In this document: one piece after another, positions 17,033-25,564 of the stretch
How the letters are laid out: every line of letters begins with the position of its first letter
How positions within the stretch are numbered: position 1 is the first letter of the stretch
Source: SUG1106 sp051883095
GTDB taxonomy: Bacteria; Bacillota; Clostridia; Peptostreptococcales; Anaerovoracaceae
Length of the DNA: 64,000 nucleotides
Direction: 5' to 3'
NCBI GenBank assembly: GCA_051883095.1
Contig: JBJETB010000011.1
Coordinates: 20,037 to 84,036, forward strand
Program-made: the position numbers and the translations under genes
The notes under the pieces: model-generated
What the model was told of the DNA's origin: nothing
Databases searched by the model: none
Seen by the model: the letters and a program-made list of their open reading frames with translations, nothing else

Positions 17033-18025
17033 ATGATAAAGCTGATAATAACCGAAAACCAGGGAGGCCAGAGGCTGGACCGGTTTTTGAAAAAATATTT
17101 CGACAAGGCACCTTTGAGTCACATATATAAGATGATTCGTAAGGATGTCAAGGTAAATGGAAAGCGTGCAGCGGCAGAATCAATGCTGAATGCGGGGGAT
17201 GAACTGACATTGTATATCAGTCAGGAAGATGCGCAGGCTCTTCAGAAACCGCCGAGGCAGGTGAAGGCAAAAAAACAGTTCGTTATCGCCTATGAGGATG
17301 ATAATATTCTTGCTGCAGAGAAGCCCTTCGGACTTCTTACCCACGGTGACCGCACAGAAAAGAAGAATCATCTGGCCAACCAGGTGATGGATTATCTGGT
17401 GGAAAAAGGTGAATATAATCCCCGGGTGGACAGAACATTTTCGCCTGCACCGGTCAACAGGCTGGACAGAAACACTACCGGACTGGTACTTTTCGGCAAA
17501 AATGCCGAGGCGCTGAAGGAACTCAATCGTTTTATACGTGAAAGGAACTGCATAAATAAGTATTACCTGACCATAGTCTGCGGAAGACTGGAGAATCCTC
17601 TTGAGCTTTGCGACAGGATGAGCAAGAATGAAAAACTCAATGTCACCAGTGTGATTCCTATGGAGAAAGAAGACGGCAAGATTATGGAGACCATCGCTGT
17701 GCCTCTGGAATACGGCAGGCTGGACGGACGGTGGTTCACTTTGACGGAAGTAAAGATAATTACAGGCAGAACACATCAGATAAGAGCTCACCTCGCCAGT
17801 GCCGGATACCCTCTGCTGGGTGATGTGAAATACGGCAGCCCCGGTGCAAACAGATGGGCGTCTTCAAAGCTCGGCCTCAGCACGCAGCTTCTCCATGCAC
17901 GAAGGCTTGAGTTTGCTGATTGTGGAGATTCGGAGCTGCTTGATTATATGCAGGGCAGAATTATTGAAGCAGATCTGCCGGAAAATTTTGAAAGTATAAA
18001 GAAAAGAATTTTTGGAAAAAATTAA
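17033..18025 (+). CDS. RluA-family ribosomal RNA pseudouridine synthase
   Basis: It isomerises specific uridines in large-subunit rRNA (RluC/RluD type). The 330-residue protein has an N-terminal S4 RNA-binding domain (about 1-75: GGQRLDRFLKKYF ... KVNGKRA). The catalytic domain carries the signature RLDRNTTGLVLFGK, whose Asp is the nucleophile, and a C-terminal TGRTHQIRAHLASAGYPLLGD motif. Divergent from the MltG-like gene, it probably starts the transcript rluA-like/lepB/S26-like/smpB, with gaps of 15 bp, 77 bp and an overlap. Confidence 0.92.
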   Translation: MIKLIITENQGGQRLDRFLKKYFDKAPLSHIYKMIRKDVKVNGKRAAAESMLNAGDELTLYISQEDAQALQKPPRQVKAKKQFVIAYEDDNILAAEKPFGLLTHGDRTEKKNHLANQVMDYLVEKGEYNPRVDRTFSPAPVNRLDRNTTGLVLFGKNAEALKELNRFIRERNCINKYYLTIVCGRLENPLELCDRMSKNEKLNVTSVIPMEKEDGKIMETIAVPLEYGRLDGRWFTLTEVKIITGRTHQIRAHLASAGYPLLGDVKYGSPGANRWASSKLGLSTQLLHARRLEFADCGDSELLDYMQGRIIEADLPENFESIKKRIFGKN

Positions 18026-18040
18026 AAGGAGTAATATTAA

Positions 18041-18562
18041 ATGAAAAACATTTTGAGCTGGATTAGAGACATTCTTATTGCTGTTGTCATCGCCCTGATT
18101 ATTCTGGCGTTCTTTAAGCCGATAATAGTGCAGCAGGAGTCTATGCAGCCAAACTTTTACGCAGGGGATTATCTGATAACCAGCCGTCAGGCCTACAGGC
18201 TGTTCGGCGAACCGGAAAGAGGCGATGTTATCGTATTTAAATCAGGCCTTTACGATGAAAATGGAAAGCAGAAGAATCTCATCAAGAGAATCATCGGTCT
18301 GCCGGGAGATACGGTGGAAATAAAGGCCGGGGATGTATACATAAACGGTGAGCTGCTGCAGGAGGAATACGTTGCCGAGCAGGGGCTTTCCGGAGAGATG
18401 GAGGCTGTGACTGTGCCTGAAGGCAGACTTTTTGTAATGGGTGACAACAGAAGAGTCAGCCAGGACAGCAGGAGCGCAGCGGTTGGAACCATAGATATGG
18501 AAACAATCGTGGGCAAGGTGGTAATCAGGCTCTATCCTTTCAGTGAAATCAAGGTGTTCTAG
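18041..18562 (+). CDS. lepB: Signal peptidase I
   Basis: It is a membrane serine protease that removes signal peptides from exported proteins. The 173 residues match the short Gram-positive type with one N-terminal membrane anchor (about 10-28). The catalytic Ser34 lies in QESMQPN, the general-base Lys82 in IKRIIGLPGD, and the C-terminal box is VMGDNRRVSQDSR. AAAAGGAGTAATATTAA precedes the ATG. It is followed by a second, atypical S26-like protein. Confidence 0.95.
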   Translation: MKNILSWIRDILIAVVIALIILAFFKPIIVQQESMQPNFYAGDYLITSRQAYRLFGEPERGDVIVFKSGLYDENGKQKNLIKRIIGLPGDTVEIKAGDVYINGELLQEEYVAEQGLSGEMEAVTVPEGRLFVMGDNRRVSQDSRSAAVGTIDMETIVGKVVIRLYPFSEIKVF

Positions 18563-18639
18563 TGCCGGATGCGGTCAGACAGCGGAAAACCGGCTCAGGG
18601 TACCGCGCCAGAGCAGGACAGAAAGGCGGAAGCTGTATA

Positions 18640-19044
18640 ATGTGGCTGAGGAAAAATGTGTTAAGGATACTGGCCTGCACTGTGGCGGCTGTGACAGGCA
18701 TTGCGGCAGCGATGCTGCTTTTTATGAGTGTGATGACCGTTAAAGTAGAGGACAGTTCCATGCTCCCTGAGCTTCTGCCGGGAAGCCGGGTTGTTGCAGT
18801 TCGCACAGACTCCCCTTTGAATATATATGATGCATCTTCTATAGGGGTAGGTGACATGGTCGTATATAGAGTACCGTATTATGATGTCGGCAGTGAAGGT
18901 GTATATTGTGTCAGACATGTATCTGGGGTAAAGGCGGATATGATTGAAGTCAGCCGTGGCGGAAACGCCGGGTCTGCAGAAAAGGAAGTTTTATCAAGAG
19001 AAAAAATATCGGGGAAGGTTGTAAAGGTTTTATATAATGGCTAA
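18640..19044 (+). CDS. S26 peptidase-like membrane protein lacking the catalytic lysine
   Basis: The 134-residue protein has an N-terminal membrane segment (about 9-33) followed by VEDSSMLPELLPGS, which mimics the Ser box of signal peptidase I (Ser40). VGDMVVYRVP and YCVRHVSGVKADMIEV follow in the order of the S26 fold, but the position of the catalytic Lys is Arg92. It could use a Ser-His arrangement like ER/SipW-type peptidases, or be a non-catalytic partner of LepB. The ATG at 18640 with GGCGGAAGC upstream is preferred over an in-frame GTG at 18562 that sits in the lepB stop. It overlaps smpB by 8 bp. Confidence 0.7.
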   Translation: MWLRKNVLRILACTVAAVTGIAAAMLLFMSVMTVKVEDSSMLPELLPGSRVVAVRTDSPLNIYDASSIGVGDMVVYRVPYYDVGSEGVYCVRHVSGVKADMIEVSRGGNAGSAEKEVLSREKISGKVVKVLYNG

Positions 19045-19501
19045 AAAGGAAAGAAAGCTGGTTGCCAATAACAAAAAGGCATATCACGATTATTTTATAG
19101 AAGAGACATATGAAGCCGGAATTGTTCTTACAGGTACGGAAATCAAGTCGGTTCGTCAGGGCAAGGTCAGCATCAAGGAAAGCTACGCCAAAATAGAGAA
19201 CAGCGAGATGATTCTCTACGGGATGAATATAAGCCCTTATGAGCAGGGCAACAGATATAATGTGGAGCCCCTGAGGCCGCGAAAACTGCTCCTCCATAAA
19301 CAGGAGATAAGAAAGCTCATCGGTTACACCACTATCAAAGGTTTGACTCTGGTGCCTCTTAAAATGTACATAAACGAAGAGGGCAGAGCCAAGGTGGAAA
19401 TCGCTGTGGCACGAGGAAAGAAAAACTACGACAAACGTGATGACATCGCCAAGCGTGATGCCAAGCGGGATATGGACAGAAAGATGAAGGAGAGGTACTA
19501 G
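19037..19501 (+). CDS. smpB: SsrA-binding protein SmpB
   Basis: SmpB binds tmRNA and delivers it to stalled ribosomes in trans-translation. The protein is 154 residues, full length. It shows the OB-fold core with NKKAYHDYFIEETYEAGI, LTGTEIKSVRQGKVSIKESY and INEEGRAKVEIAVARGKKNYDKR, and the basic C-terminal tail AKRDAKRDMDRKMKERY that fills the empty mRNA channel. Its start overlaps the preceding gene by 8 bp. Its RNA partner ssrA lies 28 kb downstream on the other strand rather than adjacent. Confidence 0.97.
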   Translation: MAKKERKLVANNKKAYHDYFIEETYEAGIVLTGTEIKSVRQGKVSIKESYAKIENSEMILYGMNISPYEQGNRYNVEPLRPRKLLLHKQEIRKLIGYTTIKGLTLVPLKMYINEEGRAKVEIAVARGKKNYDKRDDIAKRDAKRDMDRKMKERY

Positions 19502-19524
19502 GCCTCTCCTTTCAAGATGTTGAT

Positions 19525-19563
19525 AAACCCAGAAGAACAATTTGGTTTTCTGGGTTTTATTTT
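19525..19563 (+). terminator. Intrinsic terminator after smpB
   Basis: AAACCCAGAA and TTTCTGGGTTT form a stem around GAACAATTTGGT, followed by TTTTATTTT. It marks the end of the backbone transcript and the left border region of the large island. Confidence 0.8.
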
Positions 19564-19633
19564 ACTAACATTGCTCTTTTGGAGCCAAAAGTGCGAATGA
19601 TGCTGTATGAGTAAAAACAGACCTTCCGGAGGA

Positions 19634-19837
19634 TTATTCAGTGGTCATTTTACGTCTTTCTCTCCAGTATAGCAGAATAGCTATCTTCTTCATATTCTGT
19701 GCAACAACTGTAAACAGGCACTGCTCCATTACATCGTCTATTCCTCTCGCATGACAATATCTTAAACCATGCTGCTCTTTAGAATCTGTTAAATTTATCT
19801 CTATAAGCATTCTTTCCTGTGTGGACAGCAGATGCAT
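19634..19837 (-). pseudogene. C-terminal remnant of an IS1182-like transposase
   Basis: A 67-codon fragment reads ...HGLRYCHARGIDDVMEQC followed by a VVAQNMKKIA-type ending, which resembles the very C-terminus of DDE transposases of the IS1182 group (RYAKYRGL ... CMNLKKLA). The frame is open a few codons upstream but no DDE core or terminal repeats are present, so it is dead. It sits exactly between the smpB terminator and the first promoter of the metabolic island. Confidence 0.6.
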
Positions 19838-20250
19838 ATTTCCACTGCGTTTATTTTTTCAGGGATCTTTTTCAGTGTTTTCAGTATCAGAAACTTAGAG
19901 GCTTTTACCATGATTTCTCATGTTTTGATGAGTTTGTCGGCATCTTTCTTGCTACAAAAATATTACAGTGCAACGGTTACTAAAATAGGGCAAAGGAATG
20001 CTTTTTAGAATGCACAATTTGAACAAATCAAAAATGAATTAATGAATTGCTTTTGAATTGTTAGATAATTTATATATAAATTATTTTACTTTGGAAAGTC
20101 AAAAAAATAACGTAATTTCAACATCCTGCATTTGGCACAATAATTGCTCTTAATACAACTGAAAGATACATCTTACATTTAAGGCTTAATCATAACTAGT
20201 TGCCTGAAAAGGTTAAATATATGTAGAAAATTTTACGAAAGGGAAGATTT
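19838..20250. other. AT-rich control region ahead of operon A
   Basis: This 413-bp gap holds no gene that I can support. It contains a sigma-54 promoter at 20132-20148 and a 12-bp palindrome ATTTGAACAAAT (20017-20028) about 140 bp upstream of the predicted start point, a reasonable position for an enhancer. No activator gene is adjacent; the nearest is at 28011-29894. Confidence 0.4.
20132..20148 (+). promoter_or_regulatory. Sigma-54 promoter of operon A
   Basis: TTGGCACAATAATTGCT has the exact -24 (GG at 20134) and -12 (GC at 20146) elements 12 bp apart. The predicted start point is near 20159, about 90 bp before the CoA-transferase ATG at 20251. Confidence 0.88.
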
Positions 20251-21453
20251 ATGAAAAGAATTTTTGATGGAATAAGGGTAGTAGACTTCACAAATAATGT
20301 CGCAGGACCTGTAGCAGTTGCCATGCTTGCTGACCATGGTGCGGAGGTAATTAAAATTGAGCGACCGGTTGCAGGTGATGACAGCAGATCAAGTGTTCCG
20401 CCATATGATAATGGTGCTATACAAAATATTTGGTATAACAGAGGAAAAAAATCTGTAGAAGTTGACTTACATGATACTGAAGTTCAAGAAGTCCTTTTGA
20501 AAATAATCGAAACTGCGGATGTTGTTGTGGAAAGTTTTAAGCCAGGCCAGATGAAGAAGTTTAATTTGGATTATGAAGCTGTAAAAAAGGTTAATCCAAA
20601 TGTAATATACATGTCGGTATCAGCATGTGGACAAACTGGAAAGTATTCAAAGGAACCTGGATTTGACGTAATCGTACAGGGAACAAGTGGATTAATGGAT
20701 TTATGTGGAGAGCCTGATGGCCAACCTGTAAAATTTGGTATTCCTATAGGGGATTATGTTGCAAGTTATAACGGATTTGGAGCTTTATCGGCTGCTTTAT
20801 ATCATAGGGAAAGAACAGGTGAAGGGCAGTACATTGACCTGTCACTGCTAGATGGACTGCTGTACTGCAATACATACTTAGATATGGCTGCAACGTTAGA
20901 TAAAAAAATGACGAGAAACGGCAATCACCATGCTACAGCTGCACCATACGGCGTGTATAGAGGGAAAAATGGTCAGAGTGCCATTATCGCAACGCCAGCA
21001 CCAGCCGCATGGAGCAGATTATGTAATGCAATGGGAAAACCTGAACTGATAGATGATGAGAGGTTTAAGAATTCTGTTTTAAGAGTTGCTAATCTTACAG
21101 AACTGGTCGCAGAAATAGAAGGATGGCTTAAATCATTTGATGAAATTGATGAGGCTATTGACATCCTTAAATCTGCAAGCGTACCTTGTGGCAAAATAAA
21201 GACAACCTATGAAGTTGCACATGATGAAGCATTATGGGAAAACGGATCATTAATTGAGATTCCTACACCTACCAGCTTTAAGACAAGAACATTTAAGGGA
21301 AGAGCACATCCTGTGCGCTACTCGGCAACGCCGGCTATTTTGGGTCCTGCACCGGATTTAGGCGAACACACATATGAAATTCTTACTGAATTCGGATGGT
21401 CAAAAAAGAAAATAGATGACAAGTTAATGCAATGGAGAAATGGAAAGAAATAA
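20251..21453 (+). CDS. CaiB/BaiF family (type III) CoA-transferase
   Basis: Type III CoA-transferases move CoA between acyl groups with high substrate selectivity, via an aspartyl-CoA intermediate. The 400-residue protein has the family N-terminus GIRVVDFTNNVAGPVAVAMLADHGAEVIKIERP, YNRGKKSVEVDL, SVSACGQTGKYSKEPGFD and IGDYVASYNGFGALSAAL; the Asp in IGDYVA is the likely nucleophile. GAAAGGGAAGATTT precedes the ATG. As first gene of operon A, directly ahead of a tricarboxylate-type transporter, it probably activates the imported acid. A paralogue opens operon C (38305). Confidence 0.92.
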   Translation: MKRIFDGIRVVDFTNNVAGPVAVAMLADHGAEVIKIERPVAGDDSRSSVPPYDNGAIQNIWYNRGKKSVEVDLHDTEVQEVLLKIIETADVVVESFKPGQMKKFNLDYEAVKKVNPNVIYMSVSACGQTGKYSKEPGFDVIVQGTSGLMDLCGEPDGQPVKFGIPIGDYVASYNGFGALSAALYHRERTGEGQYIDLSLLDGLLYCNTYLDMAATLDKKMTRNGNHHATAAPYGVYRGKNGQSAIIATPAPAAWSRLCNAMGKPELIDDERFKNSVLRVANLTELVAEIEGWLKSFDEIDEAIDILKSASVPCGKIKTTYEVAHDEALWENGSLIEIPTPTSFKTRTFKGRAHPVRYSATPAILGPAPDLGEHTYEILTEFGWSKKKIDDKLMQWRNGKK

Positions 21454-21465
21454 GGAGTAGAAAAT

Positions 21466-21966
21466 ATGAAAAAACTTACCGAATGGAAAAGAGATGTAAT
21501 ATACGGTTCAGCATTATGTCTGGTAGCGGTAGTTTTGTTTATTAGCTCATTCAGTATTGATGCTGGGACAGTTAAGCTTAAAATGGCGCAGCCAGGACCG
21601 TATATGAGATTTTGGCTGATATTAATGGCGGTTTTGGGCGTAGTTATAATCGTAAGAGCACTATTGAGAAAATCAGAAAAAGAAGTGGCAGGTCCATATA
21701 ATGGCATATCGCTATTTACTGTAGTTGCAATAGCTGTGTATCTTTTGATACTGCCGTATCTGGGATTTACTATATCAACTTTTATTTTTATGGCAACTAC
21801 AACTATTGTTTTCACGAAGATCGCGTCAGATTCAAAAGGACTGCAAAAGAGTTTTAAAAAAATTATAGTTTTTTGTCTGATTTTTTCTGCCGTAATAACG
21901 GCATTTACATGGTGGGCTTTTAGTGATGTGCTAACTGTTGTGCTCCCAAGGTTTTCGTTATTTTAG
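21466..21966 (+). CDS. tctB: Tripartite tricarboxylate transporter, small membrane subunit TctB
   Basis: The 166-residue protein has four predicted membrane helices (starting near residues 13, 47, 80 and 130), the architecture of the small TctB subunit. It works with the periplasmic/lipoprotein binder TctC (22032) and the large channel TctA (23107) to import carboxylates with a sodium or proton gradient. AAGGAGTAGAAAAT precedes the ATG. Gene order here is B-C-A, unlike the C-B-A order in operon B. Confidence 0.85.
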   Translation: MKKLTEWKRDVIYGSALCLVAVVLFISSFSIDAGTVKLKMAQPGPYMRFWLILMAVLGVVIIVRALLRKSEKEVAGPYNGISLFTVVAIAVYLLILPYLGFTISTFIFMATTTIVFTKIASDSKGLQKSFKKIIVFCLIFSAVITAFTWWAFSDVLTVVLPRFSLF

Positions 21967-22031
21967 GTGACAAAAAGTCACATTAAAATATTTTTATCCA
22001 ACTATATCAAACAAAATTTTTAGGAGGAAGA

Positions 22032-23024
22032 ATGATGAGAAAAGGTTTAAAATTATTAGCACTTATCTTATGCCTTATGCTTGTAATAAGCACAATGGCA
22101 GGCTGCGGCAATGATGAGTCAGGAGCAGATGGCTGGACACCTTCAAGAACTGTAGAATACATTTGTTTCTATAGTGCAGGAGGCAGTACAGATTTAATCA
22201 CCAGAGCAATCGCGGACAATCTTGATTTAAGTGGACAGGCTAGCACAGTTTCCAACATCACCGGAGGAAACACCATGATTGGTATGACCGATGTTATGAA
22301 TGGTGACGATTCTGGCCATAGAGTATGTCTGTTCTCACCTGAGACAATGGCTTCATATCAGGCAACCGGAGCATATGAAGGAAATGATTATCTGAATGAA
22401 GTACAGTGGTTACCAATAATTGCTAATGACCCAATGGCAGTTTATGTAAGCGCAAAATCAGATATTAATTCCATTGAGGACTTAATTGCAGATGCAGACG
22501 GTGAACAGATTTGGGCAGGCCCAGGTACTTTAGGTGGAAGCCATTTAAGTGCAATTAATGTATGGGATAAATGTGGTATATGGGAAGTATGGGTTCCATA
22601 TGCAGGAAATGCTGATTCCAGAACTGCAGTTTTAGGTGGAAATGCAGATGTATGGATTGGATTCGTTTCTGAAGGTGTTGCATACGTTGAATCTGGAGAC
22701 CTGAAGTGTATTGGTGTTTGCTCATCCGAAAGATCAGAATTTTTACCTGACGTACCAACATTCCTTGAAAAAGGATACGATGTAACAACAGGAGCTGAAG
22801 CACATAGATCTTGTTTCTTACCAGCAGGAACTTCTCAGGAAGCTGTTGATTATTACATTGCTAAAACTAAGGAAATGTATGATAACCCTGAATTCATCAA
22901 ATATTTGAAGGAAACTTTACACTTCAGCCCGATGTGGATGGATGTCGAAGACGTTAAGGCTTTAGGTGATGACTGCTATGACACATTTAAGTACTTAGCA
23001 GACCTTTGGAATTCGAAAGAGTAA
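22032..23024 (+). CDS. tctC: Tripartite tricarboxylate transporter solute-binding lipoprotein TctC (Bug family)
   Basis: The 330-residue extracellular binding lipoprotein has signal segment GLKLLALILCLMLVISTMAGC, with the lipobox Cys at residue 25. The mature part shows the Bug-family pattern: VEYICFYSAGGSTDLITRAIADNL near the N-terminus, NITGGNTMIGMTDV and DVPTFLEKGYDVTTGAEAH. It captures a carboxylated substrate outside the cell for TctAB. AGGAGGAAGA precedes two adjacent ATGs. An 11-bp stem-loop lies just downstream (23048-23078) and may protect this part of the mRNA. Confidence 0.9.
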   Translation: MMRKGLKLLALILCLMLVISTMAGCGNDESGADGWTPSRTVEYICFYSAGGSTDLITRAIADNLDLSGQASTVSNITGGNTMIGMTDVMNGDDSGHRVCLFSPETMASYQATGAYEGNDYLNEVQWLPIIANDPMAVYVSAKSDINSIEDLIADADGEQIWAGPGTLGGSHLSAINVWDKCGIWEVWVPYAGNADSRTAVLGGNADVWIGFVSEGVAYVESGDLKCIGVCSSERSEFLPDVPTFLEKGYDVTTGAEAHRSCFLPAGTSQEAVDYYIAKTKEMYDNPEFIKYLKETLHFSPMWMDVEDVKALGDDCYDTFKYLADLWNSKE

Positions 23025-23047
23025 TTAAAAGTTTTATTGATTTGCAT

Positions 23048-23078
23048 GATTGTGGGCTGCTTGAAGTAGCCCACAATC
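23048..23078 (+). other. Perfect intercistronic stem-loop between tctC and tctA
   Basis: GATTGTGGGCT (23048-23058) and AGCCCACAATC (23068-23078) form an 11-bp perfect stem with a 9-nt loop. The following AAATAAAAATT is not a U-tract on the sense strand, so read-through to tctA is expected. The position right after the binding-protein gene suggests a 3'-stabiliser giving more TctC than TctA. Confidence 0.7.
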
Positions 23079-23106
23079 AAATAAAAATTATGAAAGGAAG
23101 ATGATT

Positions 23107-24630
23107 ATGAGCTCAATTGATTTGTTGATTACAGGTGTGACGCATATTTTTGAGTATCCATTTATTTTATTGCTAGTGGTAGCAGGCGTTTTAATTGGAA
23201 TGGTTTTCGGTGCTATTCCTGGATTGTCAGCAACTTTGGCTGTTACTCTATTCCTTCCATTTTCGTATACGATGAGTTCAACAGAGGCGTTAAGCTTCTT
23301 AGTAGCAATATATGTGGGAGGAGTAAGTGGAGGACTTATTTCAGCTTGCTTGTTAAATATACCAGGCACCCCTTCTGCTATTGTCACCACGTTTGACGGA
23401 GCTCCAATGGCAAGGGGAGGCAAACCGGGGGAGGCACTAAGCATTGGTGTTTTTGCATCATTGGTTGGTGGTATGGTTAGCGCAATAATATTGATTTTTG
23501 TTGCACCGTTGGTAGCAAAAGTGGCACTTATTTTTGGTTCGTGGGAATATGCTGCAATGGGATTCATGGGGCTGTGTCTGATAATTACTTTAACAGGCAA
23601 AGACCCTATTAAAGGAATTGTTTCGGCTGCCATTGGGGCTTTGTTTGCGATGATAGGTATAGATACAATATCCAACGCAACAAGATTTACTTTTGGATTC
23701 TGGCAGTTATCCGGAGGATTGGCATTGCTAGCTGTTTTAATGGGCATATTTGCTTTGTCAGAAATTTTAATTCAGGTGCAGGACATCGCAACGGATGCAA
23801 AACCTTTAAAAGTAACAAAAGTTCCTTTATTCCCTCCAAAAGAAATGCTTAAGGGGTCAGGAAAGGCGCTTGCCGGATCTTCAATAATTGGCGTTATAGT
23901 TGGAATTTTGCCAGGAGTGGGTGCGTCTACATCTACACTGCTAGCGTACTCATATTCGAGATCGGTTTCTAAAAATCCTGAAAAGTTTGGAACAGGATGT
24001 TCGGAGGGAATTATTGCCTCAGAGTCAGCAAATAATGGCACATGCGGAGGCGCTTTGGTACCTATGCTTACAATGGGTATTCCAGGTGACGCAGTTACTG
24101 CAGTATTGCTAGGTGCATTCATTGCACATGGTATTGAAGCTGGACCGTTACTGTTTGTAAACAGCAGAGAACTGGTTGGAGTGATTTTTGTTATGTATTT
24201 CTTTGCCAACGTTGTAATGTACGTAATGGAGTTAGGATTGATGAGAGCATTTGTAAAGGTTCTGTTAGTACCGTTAAACTATTTGCTTCCTACTATTCTG
24301 TTGATGTGCATTATGGGAACATTTGCTGCAAATAACCGTACATTCGATATATGGGCATTATTGATAATTGGTATTATTGGGTATCTTTTAAGATTTGGTG
24401 GATTTGCACTGCCTCCAATTGTCCTTGGATATATACTTGGACCTATAATGGAAAGCAATTTAAGAAGAGCAATGATTTCTTCACAAGGTGATTTGTCAGT
24501 ATTCTTCTCAAGACCAATTGCTGTGGTGCTTGTGCTTGTAGGAATAATTTTATTGATTTTCCCTATAATAAAAGATTTAAAGAAGACCAGAACAGAAAAG
24601 AAACAACATGAGAAAGAGACAACTGTTTAA
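23107..24630 (+). CDS. tctA: Tripartite tricarboxylate transporter large membrane subunit TctA
   Basis: The ~507-residue membrane protein has about twelve helices and the TctA signatures IPGLSATLAVTLFLPF near the N-terminus and LPGVGASTSTLLAYSYSR in the second half, the paired glycine/proline-rich substrate motifs of the family. ESANNGTCGGALVPMLTMGIPGD also matches. Two ATGs lie at 23101 and 23107; AAAGGAAG ends at 23100, so the second is better spaced. It forms the TctABC importer with the two preceding genes. Confidence 0.9.
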   Translation: MSSIDLLITGVTHIFEYPFILLLVVAGVLIGMVFGAIPGLSATLAVTLFLPFSYTMSSTEALSFLVAIYVGGVSGGLISACLLNIPGTPSAIVTTFDGAPMARGGKPGEALSIGVFASLVGGMVSAIILIFVAPLVAKVALIFGSWEYAAMGFMGLCLIITLTGKDPIKGIVSAAIGALFAMIGIDTISNATRFTFGFWQLSGGLALLAVLMGIFALSEILIQVQDIATDAKPLKVTKVPLFPPKEMLKGSGKALAGSSIIGVIVGILPGVGASTSTLLAYSYSRSVSKNPEKFGTGCSEGIIASESANNGTCGGALVPMLTMGIPGDAVTAVLLGAFIAHGIEAGPLLFVNSRELVGVIFVMYFFANVVMYVMELGLMRAFVKVLLVPLNYLLPTILLMCIMGTFAANNRTFDIWALLIIGIIGYLLRFGGFALPPIVLGYILGPIMESNLRRAMISSQGDLSVFFSRPIAVVLVLVGIILLIFPIIKDLKKTRTEKKQHEKETTV

Positions 24631-24654
24631 ACCCAGATTATTTGGAGAGAAAAA

Positions 24655-25170
24655 ATGTATACGATTATAGTCTGTATTCTTTTGATATTAATGTTTTGGG
24701 AAGTAGCTACGTGGGCGGTTTTCTTTTATTTAAGGCGTCTTGCTGCCAAAATAAATGATGCATTGGAAAGATACATTAATAGAAGAAAAGACATATCGCT
24801 TGAGATATGCAAATATTCAGATGGCGTAAATACGCAAGAAAAAAAACAATATACGATAGACATTTCAAGATTGGCAAAGAGGCAGATATGTGATGAAATG
24901 CAAAAAAATATTCATGACGATTTCTTAATGGGAGAAAAAACAAACAAGCTTGCCTCTATGTTAAAATCTGAGAAGGAATATTTGAATGAAGATGAAGATT
25001 TTTTCCATCTCAATAATGAATTTAATGAACTACGGCAAGTAATTGATGGATGCATAGACTATCATAATTTATGTGCCAACAAACTTGAAAAAATGATAAC
25101 AACATATCCATCAAAAGTGGTTGCAAGACTTTTTCGGATAAAGACTTTGCCGATGCTAAAAAAGGCTTGA
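24655..25170 (+). CDS. LemA-like membrane-anchored coiled-coil protein
   Basis: The 171-residue protein has one N-terminal membrane helix (about 3-27), then a mostly helical body and the C-terminal segment YHNLCANKLEKMITTYPSK followed by VVARLFRIK. That segment resembles the end of LemA-family proteins (YN..V..YN..I..FPSNIVA..FGF). LemA proteins are membrane-anchored helical bundles of unknown function. GGAGAGAAAAA precedes the ATG at 24655. Its place in a transporter operon is unexplained. Similarity is partial, so this could be only a distant relative. Confidence 0.6.
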   Translation: MYTIIVCILLILMFWEVATWAVFFYLRRLAAKINDALERYINRRKDISLEICKYSDGVNTQEKKQYTIDISRLAKRQICDEMQKNIHDDFLMGEKTNKLASMLKSEKEYLNEDEDFFHLNNEFNELRQVIDGCIDYHNLCANKLEKMITTYPSKVVARLFRIKTLPMLKKA

Positions 25171-25227
25171 AATTGATAAATCATGATTTGGTTTTATTAT
25201 TTTCTATAAATGAAAACGTAGTAAAAA

Positions 25228-25561
25228 ATGGAATAACCGAAGCATTTAGACTGGGGAAAGTGCAAATGCTTTTACCCAAAACAAAGCACGACCCGCAAGT
25301 GCTACCAGGAAAGTGATAATTTCACTATGAACATACAGTGGTTATTCTGCAGGGAAAATGCGATTTCTATGTAGGAGAGGACGACGCTAAGGAAAAGTTT
25401 ACCTTTGATGCAAAGCTCGACGACGGTGGAATCTGCTCTTGGACAATTCCACCAAACGAGGTGAATCGGATAGGGAATCCATATAACAAGCCTGTTTATA
25501 ATATTGATATATTTGCGTCAAAGATGACAGAAGACAGAGAACAAAGCGTTGAAATTTGTTG
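25228..25561 (+). pseudogene. Decayed duplicate of the cupin gene at 31629
   Basis: From about 25218 the sequence aligns base for base with the intact cupin gene at 31629-32018. The third codon TCA has become the stop TAA (ATG GAA TAA). A 55-bp block corresponding to 31727-31781 is missing; both edges carry CAC, pointing to deletion by short homology, and the loss shifts the frame. Downstream the copy remains open and close to identical (GKCDFYVGE, FTFDAKL, IPPNEV) until it runs into the next gene. It cannot make a functional cupin. Confidence 0.9.
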
Positions 25562-25564
25562 AAA

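Noticed and set aside
19576..19591. CTTTTGG-AG-CCAAAAG inverted repeat as IS terminal repeat
   Set aside because: A single short palindrome without a partner at the other side of the transposase remnant; insufficient to call an IS end.
19501..20250. attL copy of the ssrA 3' end for an integrated element
   Set aside because: No stretch resembling TGGAGATGGTGGGAGTCG was found there, and no integrase gene is present in the window.
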